Below, piece by piece: positions 46,077 to 58,531 of a stretch of 64,000 bases of DNA. A model generated the notes under the pieces. That model had not been told where the DNA came from. It was given only the letters and a program-made list of their open reading frames with translations, and searched no databases. A program made the position numbers and the translations under genes. The DNA is from Chinchilla lanigera (taxonomy: Eukaryota; Chordata; Mammalia; Rodentia; Chinchillidae), in contig NW_004955426.1 in the NCBI RefSeq assembly GCF_000276665.1, positions 24,150,820-24,214,819 of the forward strand, read 5' to 3'. Within the stretch, counting starts at the first letter, position 1, and every line of letters starts with the position of its first letter.

Positions 46077-47436
46077 GACAGAGAAAGAGAGAGAGACTAG
46101 TTAAATATTTCCTGGAAAGAATGCTTTCTCAGTATAGAGTTTGGAAAATATTGCTCCATATGGAAATGAAAGGAGGCTGATTCTAAGTCGGGGACACCAT
46201 CTCTTGGGTAGAAACATTTATTAGCTTCTCTTTAGATGATCTAATCAAAGTGGAGGTTTAAACTTAAAGAATGTCAAAGACGTTCATGAATCTTCTTTTG
46301 GTGCTACTTCAACCTTCTGACCCTGAGATACGCTTAGACAAACAGCATTCTCAGCACTAGTCACTTTTCTATCATAGCAGCCTCGTAGGAGATTCTTACT
46401 TCATGTTTTTTTTTTTTTTTATCATAAGTTTCCAATATTTGTCTCCAAAGACAAACACAGTTGTTCTATTTCTGATATTAAACAATTCAGTTTAGTTTCT
46501 GCAACATGAAACTAATGTTTGCCCCATTCAGGAAGAGGCAGAAAAACATTTTGTGCTGGTATTCTGTATTTCATTATGTTTAATATACACCTGACAAAGA
46601 TTTAGATGTGTAAATTCTCTGGGTTTTATGCACTCTACACACTCGGTGTAAACTGATGTTAGGAAGATGTAACTGAATTTTAAAACTAGGTTTGCTGAGT
46701 TGAGTGTTAGTTTTTATTTTACCGGACAACAGCCACTTGTGCTCTTCTTAGAGATATGAAGTTAGCTTATGTACTTTAACAAGTGTATTTTTACAGTGAA
46801 TTCTTAGAAAAGGAATGTTAAATCAGAGGATAACTTACATTTAATTTTTTGATATACATTCTCAGATTCTTTCTAAAACCTGAGTCACTTACATTTTCAC
46901 ATAAGAATTTCTGGTAGGATACGTATATTATTAAATATTTTAAAATTTTAGTAACTGGTTCCTCTGGTATTTTAACTTCTTAGTAGTGAGTTATTTTGAG
47001 AACTTTTTTATGTCGTTTATATATGCGCAGTTTTGTTGTTATAAAATATCCTTTCTTGTCCTTTTCTCTTTTTTTGAAGGCTTTTAGTTTTTCTTGTTAA
47101 TTTGTAAACTCTTGCCATACTTTAAGGAGATCAGCCTTTATTTTTTATCTTAAAAGTATGAAATCAGACTTGTACTTATGGTAACACCCTTTTTACTCAC
47201 ACTCCGGTATTTTTCAGTGTAAGAGGAGTGGAGTTGTAGCTACTGTGCTGGGAATTTAACATCATCTCTTGCATATTGCTCTGTCTTCAGCAGTATTAGC
47301 TCTATTTATGACCATATTTTCTTTTTCTTGTTCAAATTATGGAATATCCTCATGAAAATGTGTTACTCAGGCAAAGGTCATCTATTAATGTCACTGAAAA
47401 CAGTTTGACAGTTTGAGAAATATTTATTTGGTATTC
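46077..47436. other. Unassigned AT-rich sequence
   Basis: No gene or repeat is recognised beyond a T16 run at 46406-46421. Confidence 0.45.
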
Positions 47437-47542
47437 TCTCTGTCTCTCTCTCTGTCTCTCTCTCTGTCTCTCTCACCCTGTCTCCCTCTCTCTCTCTGTC
47501 TCTCTCTCTCCCTGTCTCCCTCTCTCTGTCTCTCTCTCTCAT
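47437..47542. repeat. (CT)n/(CTGTCT)n microsatellite
   Basis: About 105 bp of CT units with regular GTCTCT interruptions. The leucine/serine-rich frame over it is an artefact. Confidence 0.96.
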
Positions 47543-48502
47543 TTGGAGGGTGGGAAGTAGAGGTAAATAGGTGGAAAGGTAAGAGAATGCCCATCTAATG
47601 TTGACAAACCTGAGGATGAAGACTCCATCATGATTTTACTGTTCCGACCTGCACTTGGATACCTGGATTCTACTGCCTGATGTTTCATTTCTTCTTCAGA
47701 CTCAAGCAATGAGAATAGCAACCTAAGAAGCTCACAGTGTTTTGACATGATTTCCCACACCCCTCTCCAATAATTAGCTATTATGAAGCGTTCACATGAG
47801 TTTATCTGGGAATTGGCTGGTGCTTTGTTTTCCCTGTTGTTGCTGCTGCTGAAATAGTTTGAGTCTGAAATCATGGCTGTGGTTACATTTCTCTAGCCAA
47901 AGGATATTGTGAAAGCCTCCGTCGCCACAGAAACAGACGAATGTTCCCTGCTCATAATGGAAAACAGTGAGCTGGTGACAGTTGCTCGATCTGCTGCATG
48001 GGAGGCCCGGCCCTTGACTCAGGCGCGTGAGTTCAGGTCCTCAAATACAGCAGTTCACTTCCTGTCCTGTTAGGCCTCTCTGTCGATCACAGGATCCATT
48101 GTGCACAGACAGGTCTTTCTGCAAAGTTTATTTTTTACCAATATTTTCAGATTTCTCGAGGGTTTTATACAGAAAAGATAGCCTTAGTATCTGATCTACA
48201 AAAAGAAACTTCTTCTGTGAATGTGAGGATTTAAATTCCTAGTTTTTGATTCTTGAGTCATAATCTTCCCTCCTAATATTACAAGCTAATAAACATAATT
48301 ATCAATACTTACACACAATAAAAATACGTAAAAAAAGAAAATTCTAAAGAATGACCCACTGCATGTGCTAATACCACAATATTGCTACTATCACCATTAC
48401 AGTGAACATCTACTTTCTTTTCTATCAACTGTTGTTTCAAGGTCTCTAAACTCTTTAGTTGAATTAAAATTAAGCAAAAAACCAGAATAACAGTCTTAAC
48501 GC
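47543..48502. other. Unassigned sequence
   Basis: Mixed-composition unique sequence. 47910-48110 is locally GC-richer with a few CpGs. No product is recognised in the frames. Confidence 0.45.
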
Positions 48503-48513
48503 TCAGATAGTAT

Positions 48514-49852
48514 TTTTTTTTTTTTAATTTTAAAGATACAAGAATGAAAACATCTTAACTAACACATATATTTAGAAAGTGGGCTGGGGATTTAGTTCAG
48601 CGGCAAAAGCGCCTGCCTGGCAAGCGCAAGTTCGTGAGTTCGCTTCCTGGTACGGGAGAAAAACCAAAAAAAAAAAAAAGAAAAAAAGAAAGTAACACCA
48701 AAGCAATACAGCAATACAGAATTTCAGACAAGGTGATAAGAAATTAACAATGGTTGTTGTATTACATATTGATATCTTCAAATTGGATACTCACATAAAC
48801 AAATACAGATATGTAAAGATTGATCAAACACTTAAACATTGTGTTCCTTTCAATAGAACAATGAAAGTCAGTAGTACAACTATGTTAGCTATCCTGTGTA
48901 TACATATATACATATTTTCCCCCATCTTTCTTTTCTCTTTTCCCTCATTCCAGTTGTTCTTTTCTTTTGAGCAGTTTCTTTTTATTTCACAATGTCTATT
49001 GTATCTCCTAAATTTTATTCACTCTTTCAGGTTCTTATGAAACAATATGGTGTTTATACATGAGGGTCTGATTTATTTCACTTATGAGTATAGTCTCTAG
49101 TTGTGTCCATTTACCTATAAAAGACTTGAGATTATCTTTCTTTATAGCTGAGTAATATTCTATTATGTAAAAATGCCACAACTTTTTATCCATTCCTCAG
49201 TTGATGGGCATTTGTGTTGTTTCCATGATTTAGCTATTGCAAATTGCTCTCCTATAAATGTCGGTGCACATACATTGCTGTGATATGATGTTTTCAGTTC
49301 TTCTGGGAAAATACCCAGAAGGGGAATAGCTGGATTGAATGCGACCTCTAGTTCTAGTTTACTGAGCCATCTCCAAACTGATTTCCACAGTTGTTTCACC
49401 AGTCTGCATTCCCACCAGCAGTGGAGAAGGGTTCCCATTTCTCCACAGCCTCACCAGCATTTGTTATTGGTTGATTTCTTAATGATAGCCATTCTTTGTG
49501 GGGTGAGATGGAATCTCAGTGTTGTTTTAATTTGCATTTCATGAATGACTAATGATGTTGAACATTTTTTCATGTATTTATTTGCCATTTGTATTTCCTT
49601 ACCTGAGAAGTGTGTGTTCATCTCAGCTGCCCATTTTTGTATCGGGTCTTTGGATTTTGGGAGGCTTATGCTTTTAAATTCTTTATGTGTTCTAGATAGA
49701 AATCCCTTGTCTGAGGGACAGTTGGCTAGAGTTTTTCCCAGTTTGTGGGTTTTTGTTTTACTCTGCTGGTGATTTCTTTAGATGTGCAAAAACTTTTCAG
49801 TAAGATGAGATCCCAGTTGTTGATCCTTTGGAGTATTTCCCCTGTGGTTTGG
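48514..49852 (-). mobile_element. LINE-1, 1.3 kb, 5'-truncated, with target duplication
   Basis: Poly-T at the left is the A tail; the 3' UTR follows with a TA/CA-rich spot near 48895-48920, then ORF2. The minus-strand frame at 49163-49438 is a recognisable ORF2 C-terminal region ('LHCWWEC', 'AIPLLGIFPEEL', 'PSTEEWIK'). The flanks 'tcagatagtat' at 48503-48513 and 'tcagatagcat' at 49853-49863 give an 11-bp target duplication with one mismatch. An ID SINE is nested in its tail region. Confidence 0.88.
48581..48686 (+). mobile_element. ID-type SINE nested in LINE-1
   Basis: 'gggctggggatttagttcag', 'cggcaaaagcgcctgcctgg' and a 25-base A-rich tail. The L1 is interrupted, with 'agaaagt' at 48574-48580 and 48687-48693. 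The sequence belongs to the same young-looking ID type as the copies at 58417 and 59431. Confidence 0.93.
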
Positions 49853-49946
49853 TCAGATAGCATGTTTTTTAAAATTTGCTACAACATTCATTTCTGTAGT
49901 ATGAAAACACTCAAATATGTGTGGCAGACTGTAGGAAACAAGCATT

Positions 49947-50232
49947 GGACTGTTTTAGTCCTTTGAAGCTGCTGCAACAATAATGTCATAAGCTGCATGT
50001 CTTACAGACAGGAAACTTTTATTTCTCATAGTTCTGGGGGCTGGAAAATGCAAGAGTAAGGCTCTTTGGTATAAGGTGAAGCTTCTTTCCTTTTTCATAG
50101 ATGGTGTCTCCTTGTCCCCTGCTCATATGGCAGAAAGGATGGGCCTCTTTTGTAAAGACACTGATCCCAGTCATGAAGGTTCTGCCTCAGGGATTTCAAG
50201 GGAGTAGCAACTGTCAGAACATTTGGTTCTTT
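49947..50232 (-). mobile_element. MLT1-type LTR
   Basis: Reverse MLT1/MST-like order: 'ctttgaagctgctgcaacaa', 'catagttctgggggctggaa', 'catagatggtgtctccttgt' and 'cctcttttgtaaagacactg'. Confidence 0.75.
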
Positions 50233-50739
50233 AGTCATCTTACTCACTGATATTTAAGTGAACACTTTTTTACTTTTATGGGTCTTACATTATCCCTCTG
50301 AAAAATGGGGCTTGATGCCTCTTAATTCCTTTTAAATAGCTCTACTTATATTCTACTCAAAAGGCAACTTTGAGAAAACCTTCCAACCTACACTCCCAAT
50401 TTTGTGTGTGCCCAGCAGGATGGTCTGGTCATAAGACCTTAACTTACTATCTCAGAAACATAAGCAATGGCAGGTTAAATACTATTTTTAGTCACAAATA
50501 TCTTTCAGTGTTTAAGCACATTAAGAAAATGAATCTTCTGCTGCAGTTATGCTATTTGTTGCATGGTTCAATGTTTTCTTTTACAATGTGTCACATTCTT
50601 TGACAATAGGTCATGGTCCTGAAAGTCTTATGAGTTGTATCATGATAGTATTTCTTTTTATAAATAAAAATTTTATTTTTTAATTTAAAAAGTGAGTTCT
50701 TTATACTGACTTCATACACATATAGTCCGTGGTCAACTG

Positions 50740-51056
50740 GTTACAAGGCAAGGATGGAGCAAGGCCTCACTCTATGGTCAGTGCCCCTCTTGCTTTTGGG
50801 CTTGCGGTGAGGCAGTGCATCTTGCTGTGAAGACACCATGGAAGAAGTTATTACCTAACGGAGGCAAGGAGGCAAAGAGAGATTTAGAGAACAGTGTCCC
50901 AGAAGCCCCTCAAGGTCATGCCCTCTATGACCCTGTTCTCTTCTACTGGGTCCCACTTCCTGAAATTTCCAGTACCTCCCAATACTTTCAAGCTGATACC
51001 AAGTTTATAACATATGGACATTTGGGGGACATTGAAGTTCTGAACTACAGTAATCA
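50740..51056 (-). mobile_element. MaLR-type LTR
   Basis: 'cttgcggtgaggcagtgcat', 'ggaggcaaggaggcaaagag', 'caaggtcatgccctctatga' and 'ggacatttgggggacattga' follow the reverse of a MaLR LTR. The 81-codon frame at 50815-51060 lies entirely within it. Confidence 0.75.
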
Positions 51057-51069
51057 ATAAAGAAAGAAA

Positions 51070-51400
51070 GTGACAGATTGGATTTTATCAGAATTAAAAA
51101 TTTTGTTCTGTAAATGATATTAAGAATATCAAGAGCCACATTCCAAACTTAGAGAAAATATTTTTAAAGTTTTGCAGAAAATTCATCCTTGAATATTTAT
51201 ATAATTTTTTTTAAAAAAATTGTAATAGCCAAGAATTGAAATGACTCAGATGTCCTTTGGTAGTATGAAGGGGATTTGTGATAATGCTAAAGATAAGTAT
51301 CCTGATTGTGGTAAATATTGCATGGAGGTGCACACTCAATAAAAGAAAATATCAGTGTATATATAACTGGTAGAATCAGAAGTTTTATGAGTAGCACCAA
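51070..51400 (+). mobile_element. LINE-1 ORF2/3' fragment, old
   Basis: 'gacagattggattttatcag' with 'attaaaaattttgttctg' is L1 ORF2 C-terminal sequence, followed by 'taatagccaagaattgaaat'. Heavily decayed, with deletions. Confidence 0.65.
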
Positions 51401-53149
51401 TGCCAGTTTCCTGGTTTTGATATTGTTATACAAGATGTTATGCAAGATGTGAATAACAGTGGAGACATTAAAATATATGACATAATCAATTTTATAATTT
51501 TAAGTCTATTTTCTAATGACATTTGAAAAAAAGAGAAATCATGCAATGATGTGAGAAAATAAGGTTTGAATAATTTTTTAAAAAAAGAGCAAGAGCGTGA
51601 TACCAATATCACTCATATAGGACATCCCAGTTTTGTATTCTTATTTTCTGGTGGAGAAAATTTGAAGCAAAGTGACAAAGTCCTGCTAACAGAAATGGTA
51701 GGCAGCCTACCAAGTTGGCACTTGGTAGTTAAAACCCTTAACATTCCTTGGTATAAGGGTTCTGTCCAACTTCATAACGTTATTATGTCTGGGACTTCAA
51801 AAGCCTTATTGGGTAAAGCTAGGGGACTTTTTATAAACATCATATTTTTTAGCCAAATGATTTCCTAGAATAATGTTGAAAGTGATCGTGAAATATTAGA
51901 AGAATGGTTTTAAGTAAGGCGATGACTTTTGAAATTATGCCTGGGGATATTTATACTCTATATACTAAGTTATAAAGAATTCTCACTTCCCCTTAGTGAG
52001 GGTACCAGCATCAAGATAGAATACCAGCCCATGAAATAGTTCTCTATACAGTTTATTTTTCCCAGAGTTGCTTGGAAAGTTTAGGGCTTTTCATTCCCGA
52101 TGTGTAGTGGTACATGTGATGCCAAAGTGAGCACCCATTGTGTGTATTGGAATCAATGAGAAAAGAGACCATAAACTTGAGGAAAATAAAAAAAGAATTG
52201 AAGAAAAGTGGGTGAGAAAAAGGAGGGTTTAAGTGAGAAAATAAATAAAAAGTACACAAAACAAACACCACGTCCTTTCTGGAGTTGATGAGTGGATACT
52301 AATTACACAGGATGCAGCTCATAGCTACATTTCCCTGTCCTGAGTATTCTCAAAGGCAGAAAAGAGAGAAAACATTCTGAAAATAGAAAGCAATAAAATC
52401 TTCATGTAGAAGATCTCCATCTACATTCATCTCAAGCGATGCACTCCATCTTTACACCGCCCATGGGGTGATGTGTTAGAGACTGCGCTGCTGGGCAGAG
52501 GGAATGGGGTTCATCGATATTCTCCCCTGATCCCTCAGCTGAATTTAACATTCAACCTTTTTGCCGATTAACCTATCTAATTATTAATAAATATGTAGTC
52601 ATAACTTTTATTAAATCAAATGGATTTGTCATGATTTTAAATAGAAATTCTTCAGAGGCCAAGTAAAAATTGTACTTGGATAAATGCACACCCAGACCCT
52701 TACAAGATCTTGTGAGAAATTTATTTGCATTTTTAGTTATCTTTGAGAAGATTGTGAGGCAGGAGTCTCATCAACCTCAACCAGTAAATTAGAAGATATG
52801 ATTCATTTGTTGTATATTGAACAATTTTCATGGCTTTGCCCAAGAAGATGGAGTGGTGAAGTCTCACTAGGTTGCAAAGTCAGCTGAAAGAGCCTGTTAC
52901 AACTGGGGGGTGGGGTAGTATTGTTTATAATAACTGAAAGCTGGCTACAATTAAAATACATATCAGTTTTATTTGCATGAAAATCATTCTCAACTCCTTT
53001 TTTGGATAAGATAATGGACGTCTGCCTTGTTAGAGATTCTGACTTCACTTTCCAGCTGTGGGAGCCTTAGTTAGCTAACTTTTCTGTTGTTCACTCAGAA
53101 AATATGCAATAAGAAAAATTGCCTTATGATGTTGTTTGAGGATATTGTA
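51401..53149. other. Mostly unassigned; short L1 duplicate at 52915-52970
   Basis: 52915-52970 is nearly the same as 53392-53446 (see findings) and is L1-like. The rest is AT-rich with no recognised gene. Confidence 0.45.
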
Positions 53150-53830
53150 CTCCAGAAAAATCAAAAGCCTTTGCTATTTGAAAGAAACCACAAAATGAAA
53201 GAAAATGAGCTACAGACTGGGAGAAAGTATTTGGAAATTATATATCTTTCAAATTACTTATACATAAAATAACCAAATTGATTACAAATAACCAAAATCG
53301 ATTACAAGTTGACAACAAGAATCCCATTTGATATCTACACTTGAGAAATGAAATATTGTGGCCACACAAAGTCACATATATAAATGTTCATGGTAGTATT
53401 GTTCATAATAACAGAAAGTTAGGTACAATTAAAATACATATCAGTTGAAGAAGTAACAAAATGTAATGTGTCGCACAATAGAGCAACATGTACATTTCTA
53501 TACTACATAGCCATAAAAACTATTGATACATGTAATAACAGGAATGAACTTCAAAGCCACTATGCTTAGGAAAATAGTCAGATATTAAAACCTGTATAGT
53601 ATACACTTTCACTTACATGACATTTCCAGAATAGGCAAAATTACAGAGATAGAAAGTAGATTCGTGGTGTGCTAGGACTAGGAGGGCAGAAGGAACTGAG
53701 TGCAAATGAATGGTAGAGGTTTCTTTTTTGTGGAATATGTAAATATTTTGAAAGTACATTGAAAGTGGGCTTGCACAAATGTGTGAAATTGCCAAAATTT
53801 ATCAAATTCTACCTTTACCATTAGCATTGT
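53150..53830 (+). mobile_element. LINE-1 ORF2 C-terminus and 3' UTR
   Basis: 'ctacagactgggagaaagta', 'atattgtggccacacaaagt', 'tactacatagccataaaaac' and 'ggaatgaacttcaaagccac' follow L1 order. Frames are broken. Confidence 0.75.
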
Positions 53831-54084
53831 GATATGCAAAGAATCATGTACAGATAGATAAATGTCTTTTATTACTTGAAGGCACAGGTACAAATTTTCT
53901 AGGTGTTAGAATAATGCATGGACTATTCTAGACAATAGTGATACACTTTGTCATAGTCCTGTTCATGACTTTATGCATTGCTAAACACGTGGTAGAATCT
54001 AGTCTGTTAAAAAGTATGTTTAAACTATTAGACATAACTCATCAAACCACAGTGCTATATTCAATAGATTAAGTTTCGCAAAAT

Positions 54085-54245
54085 GGAAGAAGACCAAGAG
54101 CTTAAGGGAGAAATAGGAGAGGAGAGTAAGGGAATAAAAAAATAGTTAAGACGTGTTATGTATGTACCAACTTCCCACAAGGAATGAAATCATTATGTAT
54201 TGTGAACGTGTACCAATAAAAATAAAAATTTAATAAAAAATAAAG
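54085..54245 (+). mobile_element. Possible LINE-1 3' terminal piece
   Basis: 'aaatcattatgtattgtgaa' and 'gtgtaccaataaaaataaaa' resemble the L1 terminus seen at 42360-42440. Weak. Confidence 0.45.
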
Positions 54246-55689
54246 TATCCACAAAAATCAATAATTTTATATACCGAATTTAAAATTCAGTTTGAGAAAA
54301 GGATTGTTCAAGATGGAAGGTTCTATCCATTCATTCTATCTCCTCAACCTTTCTTCTTTTTCAGAAATAAGAGTGTCTGATAGAATTCACAAACATGAGA
54401 GTTGCTTTTAGCAAGGTCTTGTTCAGAAACCCTTTTGTGTTAATATTGGGAGAGTCTATATTTAACTTTGAGTGTCATGGAGTTTAGTCTACAGATATTA
54501 GGTAATAGAGTTGAAGTGCTCTTAGTGAGTTTTATAAGGTACAAAAAGAAAATCTGTGGATTTGACACTAGATATCTTGGCTTGTAGACACATTGGTTTT
54601 ATTAGTTGCCTGTCTGAATAAATTATGACATCTCTGTTAGCTTCCATATTTTATGTGCAAAAAAAGGTGCTATGCAATTTCTTACCTATTTCTGAGATCT
54701 CTTCTAGTTCCTTAATTTTGTAACCTTTAGGGCATTAAACTTGATGCTATTGCTGTATCTCACCTATTTCTCATTCTCATGGTAAGGCGAGAAATCAGTC
54801 TCTATCAAAGACTCAGGAAGGCTGCCCTGTGACATTACCTTTTTGTGAGGGAATCTTGAGTGAGAAGTATAAAGAGATTAAGTGTCCCATCTTCCATACT
54901 TGTATTTGCTTCTCACTCTCTTCAAATATTTAATGTAAGATTGGTAATGTTGGATCTGTGGGGTCAAAGAACAAAGTGATAGGAAGGAACCAGGGAAAGG
55001 GAACAAAGAGTTCTCAAAACTAAGATCTGTTGTGGGTTCAGGCACACTAATAGAGACTTAATGTGCATTCCATAGTGGCAAAGAAATCCATTACTCCCTG
55101 ACTTTGTCCACTCACACACAGTCCATAGGAACAGAGCTAAGGCAAAGAGTTGTGTGAGTCCCTCACAAGAAATCTATTCACTGACTTTCACAACAAATCG
55201 CAACACCTCTCTGGATGGTGTCAAAGACTGATTGACCAACCAGCTCCCTTCTTGTGTGCCCTCTTCTGTGTTAGAAAGAGCTTCTTTCTCTTCTCATTCT
55301 GACATGTACAACCAGTTTATGCTTGGAAGTAAAATCCATTAGATCTATTTATATATTTTTAATGTTTTTAGCTCAGCTAATTTGAGTGGATACGGAAGTG
55401 AAAAGTACAGTTTTATTTATGGTTTAACAGAGAGGAAGTTCTATGTTCAAGAACTGAAAGTCAAAGGGGATAGGCAAACAGTTAGAAAAACAAATTATAA
55501 AACTGATTCCTGTAATAATTTGGAAAGATTTTCTCCATGTATGCTTCATTTTTTTGTTTGAAGTCATTGAAATGATGTCCTATATGTTCAGTAGTTACAA
55601 AAGAATGAAAACACATTTTCTCACATTAGAAACCATCTTTAGTACCAATATTAAGCTTAGTTTTCTACACTAGTGAAAATGATTTTTTT
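54246..55689. other. Unassigned AT-rich sequence
   Basis: No gene, SINE or LTR is recognised. Confidence 0.45.
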
Positions 55690-55983
55690 TGCATTTATTT
55701 TTTAAATTTTTTATTTTAAAGAGAATAATAAAAAAAGAACAATAGCCAAATACCAACAACATAGACAAAACCAAAAGAAAGCAAAAATAATAAAAATGAT
55801 ACAGGATTTCATAAGAAAATGATAGGAATTAACAGTGGCTGTTATATTACATATTGCTATCTTCATTGAAGTTACTCAGATTACCAGATGTAATAATGCA
55901 GGATTGATTAAACCATTAAAGAGAATAAAAAATAAAAACAAAAACAAATTAGAAACAATAATACAGAGTTTCACTAGACAAGT
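55690..55983 (-). mobile_element. LINE-1 3' UTR, apparently two tandem 3' ends
   Basis: 55695-55920 matches the reverse 3' UTR of the young L1 family ('attttttattttaaagagaa' and 'ataaaaatgatacaggattt'). From about 55918 a second 3' terminus starts ('aaagagaataaaaaataaaa', then 'acaataatacagagtttcac') and stops at the LTR at 55984. Confidence 0.75.
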
Positions 55984-56372
55984 TGTGGTTTATGCCTAGA
56001 TGTCCCCCCCGAAAAGCTTCCTGTACTCAGGTGGGGCTTCTTGGAGATGATAGGATCATGGGGGTGTGTTACTCATCAGTGGATATTGCTAAATGTGATG
56101 TTGGGAGGTGAAGCCTGGTCAGAGGAGGTGGCCTACCGGGGCCGTGGCCTGGAAGGGTTGATCTCCCTCCTCCTCCCTTGATCTCTGTCTCTTCCCACTG
56201 TGTGTCATGGGCTTTTTCTCCTTTGCTATGCCTCTCTGTCTTGGAGCCAGCTGACAACTATATGTGCTGAAACCTCAACTATGCAGTGACCTCTGAGCCA
56301 AAATAAACTTTTCTTCCTTAGAGCTGTGCATGTCAGATACTTTGTCTTGAGGATAAGAAAGTAACTAAGACA
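55984..56372 (+). mobile_element. MaLR-type solo LTR
   Basis: A 389-bp TG...CA element: 'tgtggtttatgcctagatgt', 'gagccaaaataaacttttct' and the end 'gtaactaagaca'. The same general layout as the LTR at 45702-46076. No target duplication was found. Confidence 0.78.
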
Positions 56373-57375
56373 ATTATAATAAAATGATAAAAGAGCATCT
56401 TTGCCTATGAATTGGAATTCTGCACAATGTGTCTATGAAGGGAAATTTGCCTTCATTCTCCAAGGAAGTCTCCATACGGAGCGTTCCAAGTCAGTAAGCA
56501 CCATTGTCCTGAGAAGCACTCGGCTCAGTCTGGGCTCAAGGGACAACAGGGTCAGGGATGAGGGGCTTTTGCAGCTGCCTTTACCAAACCAAGAGAAATA
56601 CTTTGTATTATTTTATGTAGCCTATGGAGAACTTGTTTTGAACTGGGCAAAATCTTGCCCAGAAATATCAACTTTGAATTTGAGTATTTTATGATGTTCA
56701 TGGGTGGGTGAGTGTGAATACTTTTGGCAGCATTTTGCCTTAATGAGGCAGCTGTTGGGGTTCAGCTATACTAGGCACACATAAAATGTCTCCAAACGTT
56801 CCACATGTTTTCTTTAATTGTATTTCCCTAAATCTGCTTGAGGGAAATCTTTCAGCAGATGTCTGGACAATATGGAATGGCCCTAGCAGTTAATTTATAT
56901 AACTCATGGGTTGAGAATGTGTTCAGTGGAAATATGCCTGCTGGAAACACATGTGTCACTGGTACTTTTTATAGAAACAGCTGATTAGCATATTGTGGCA
57001 AACATATATCATTTATGGGACGTTTAATCATTTTTCTCTGGAGCATTGCTCAGTCATTTTTCTTCCATTGTAGTACCATGCAACTTGTCGAAATGCTGGA
57101 AGTTCTTTGCTTTGAGGACTTCAGCCTTCTTAGGATCTCTAATACTTCCTCTTCCTCCTCCTTCTCCTCCTCATCTCCCCTTCCATCCTCTTGTTCTGAT
57201 CCACTTGAATAGATAAGCAAATACTTTTTTCTACTTCTTCTGGAACTCTGACTACTTCAGCAAGCTTTCCAAAGTCTTACTCTTTATCTTTTCACCTTTT
57301 TCCTAATAGATGACCACAGACTTTTGTTTTCAAAACCATTAGTCAATTATCTTCATTCAAGTGCTACATTGATGG
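56373..57375. other. Unassigned; (TCC)n-rich spot at 57141-57195
   Basis: A 97-codon frame at 56401-56694 has no recognised domain. A TCC/CTT-rich low-complexity run lies near the right end. Confidence 0.45.
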
Positions 57376-57380
57376 GATTT

Positions 57381-57534
57381 TGTTTTTTTGTCTTTTTGAA
57401 ACAAGGTCTCACTATGCAGTTCAGGCTGAGCTTGAGCTCACTTTGTAACCCAGACTGGTCCTGAACTTGCAATGATCCTCCTGCCTCAGCCTCCCAAGTG
57501 CTGGGATTACAGGCATGCACCACAATGCCTGGCC
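57381..57534 (-). mobile_element. B1 SINE with 29-bp internal duplication
   Basis: Reverse B1: 'tgaaacaaggtctcactatg', 'cctgcctcagcctcccaagt' and 'tgggattacaggcatgcacc'. The segment 57411-57439 is duplicated at 57440-57468 with a 29-bp period. Confidence 0.93.
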
Positions 57535-58398
57535 TTGGATTTCTTTTTCTAATATATTATTCCTTTCCAGGAAGGCATGTATACCTTTTTCAGTGGTTAT
57601 GGAAAGTTGTTCAATGTCTTTCAGATATTTATTAGTTTTGTGTTGAAAATTTACAAGAAAAAACTAATGCAAATGCTAGAAACACTGTTTTAAGAATCTC
57701 TATTGAGGTCCTAAAATATATATATTTGTTATAAAAGCATTTTCATTTAATTAATTAGTAAATTTATTACCCATTAGCTTTACATTTCATGATGAATTTA
57801 TGTTTTCATTATTATTACTGTTATTTTAATGTGTAACATTTTAAAAATTCCCTGGGCATCTAAGAAATACAGTATCACATTTCACCTGCACCTTATCAGG
57901 GATGAGTATAAATAATTTTGTATACTCAAGGTGGTCCACAAATATCTATTACCACCACATAGAAGTTACCCCCTCTGTAAATTTTCCTTCTATGTTTACT
58001 CTAGCTTCTCTCAAGTTTTTATTGTTGTTACTTTCAGTTGAACTTCTGTCATCTTATATGTGTGTGAGCAGACTGTAAAGGAAAGAAATCAGCAGGGTCC
58101 TGGGAGGGAAAGTGAGAGGGGGCGGTTGTCCTGGGAAGTGAGTGATAAGCAGGAGCGATGAGCTGTGTCCAGTGGTGATGACAGCTGGAGTCAGATGAGG
58201 ATGGAGTAGTTGCCATTGACTTAGTGGCACAGAGGTTACTCTGGTGGAGTGAGGGAGATAACACAATTAACCTGGGCTTACACAAAAGAGGAAAGAGGAA
58301 AATATCAGACAGGGAGTAATCTTTTCAAAAAAAATGTATTAGTACATCTTTGCAGTACAAAATGATACATTTCTCATGGCAGATTGGCTTTTACACAA
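57535..58398. other. Unassigned sequence
   Basis: AT-rich to about 58060, then moderately GC-rich. Two overlapping reverse-strand frames at 58049-58285 have no recognised product. Confidence 0.45.
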
Positions 58399-58416
58399 TA
58401 TATCTTAATTCTTTTT

Positions 58417-58513
58417 TTCTCTTTTTTTTTTTTTTTACTGGTACCGGGGATTGAACTCATGACCTTGCCCTTGCCCGCAGGCGCTGTGCTGTTGAGCTAA
58501 ATCCCCAGGCCCC
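58417..58513 (-). mobile_element. ID-type SINE, young, perfect 18-bp target duplication
   Basis: The left T-rich tail is followed by 'ctggtaccggggattgaact' and 'ttgagctaaatccccaggcc'. The flanks are identical: 'tatatcttaattcttttt' at 58399-58416 and 58514-58531. The T run makes the exact left junction ambiguous by a few bases. Confidence 0.95.
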
Positions 58514-58531
58514 TATATCTTAATTCTTTTT

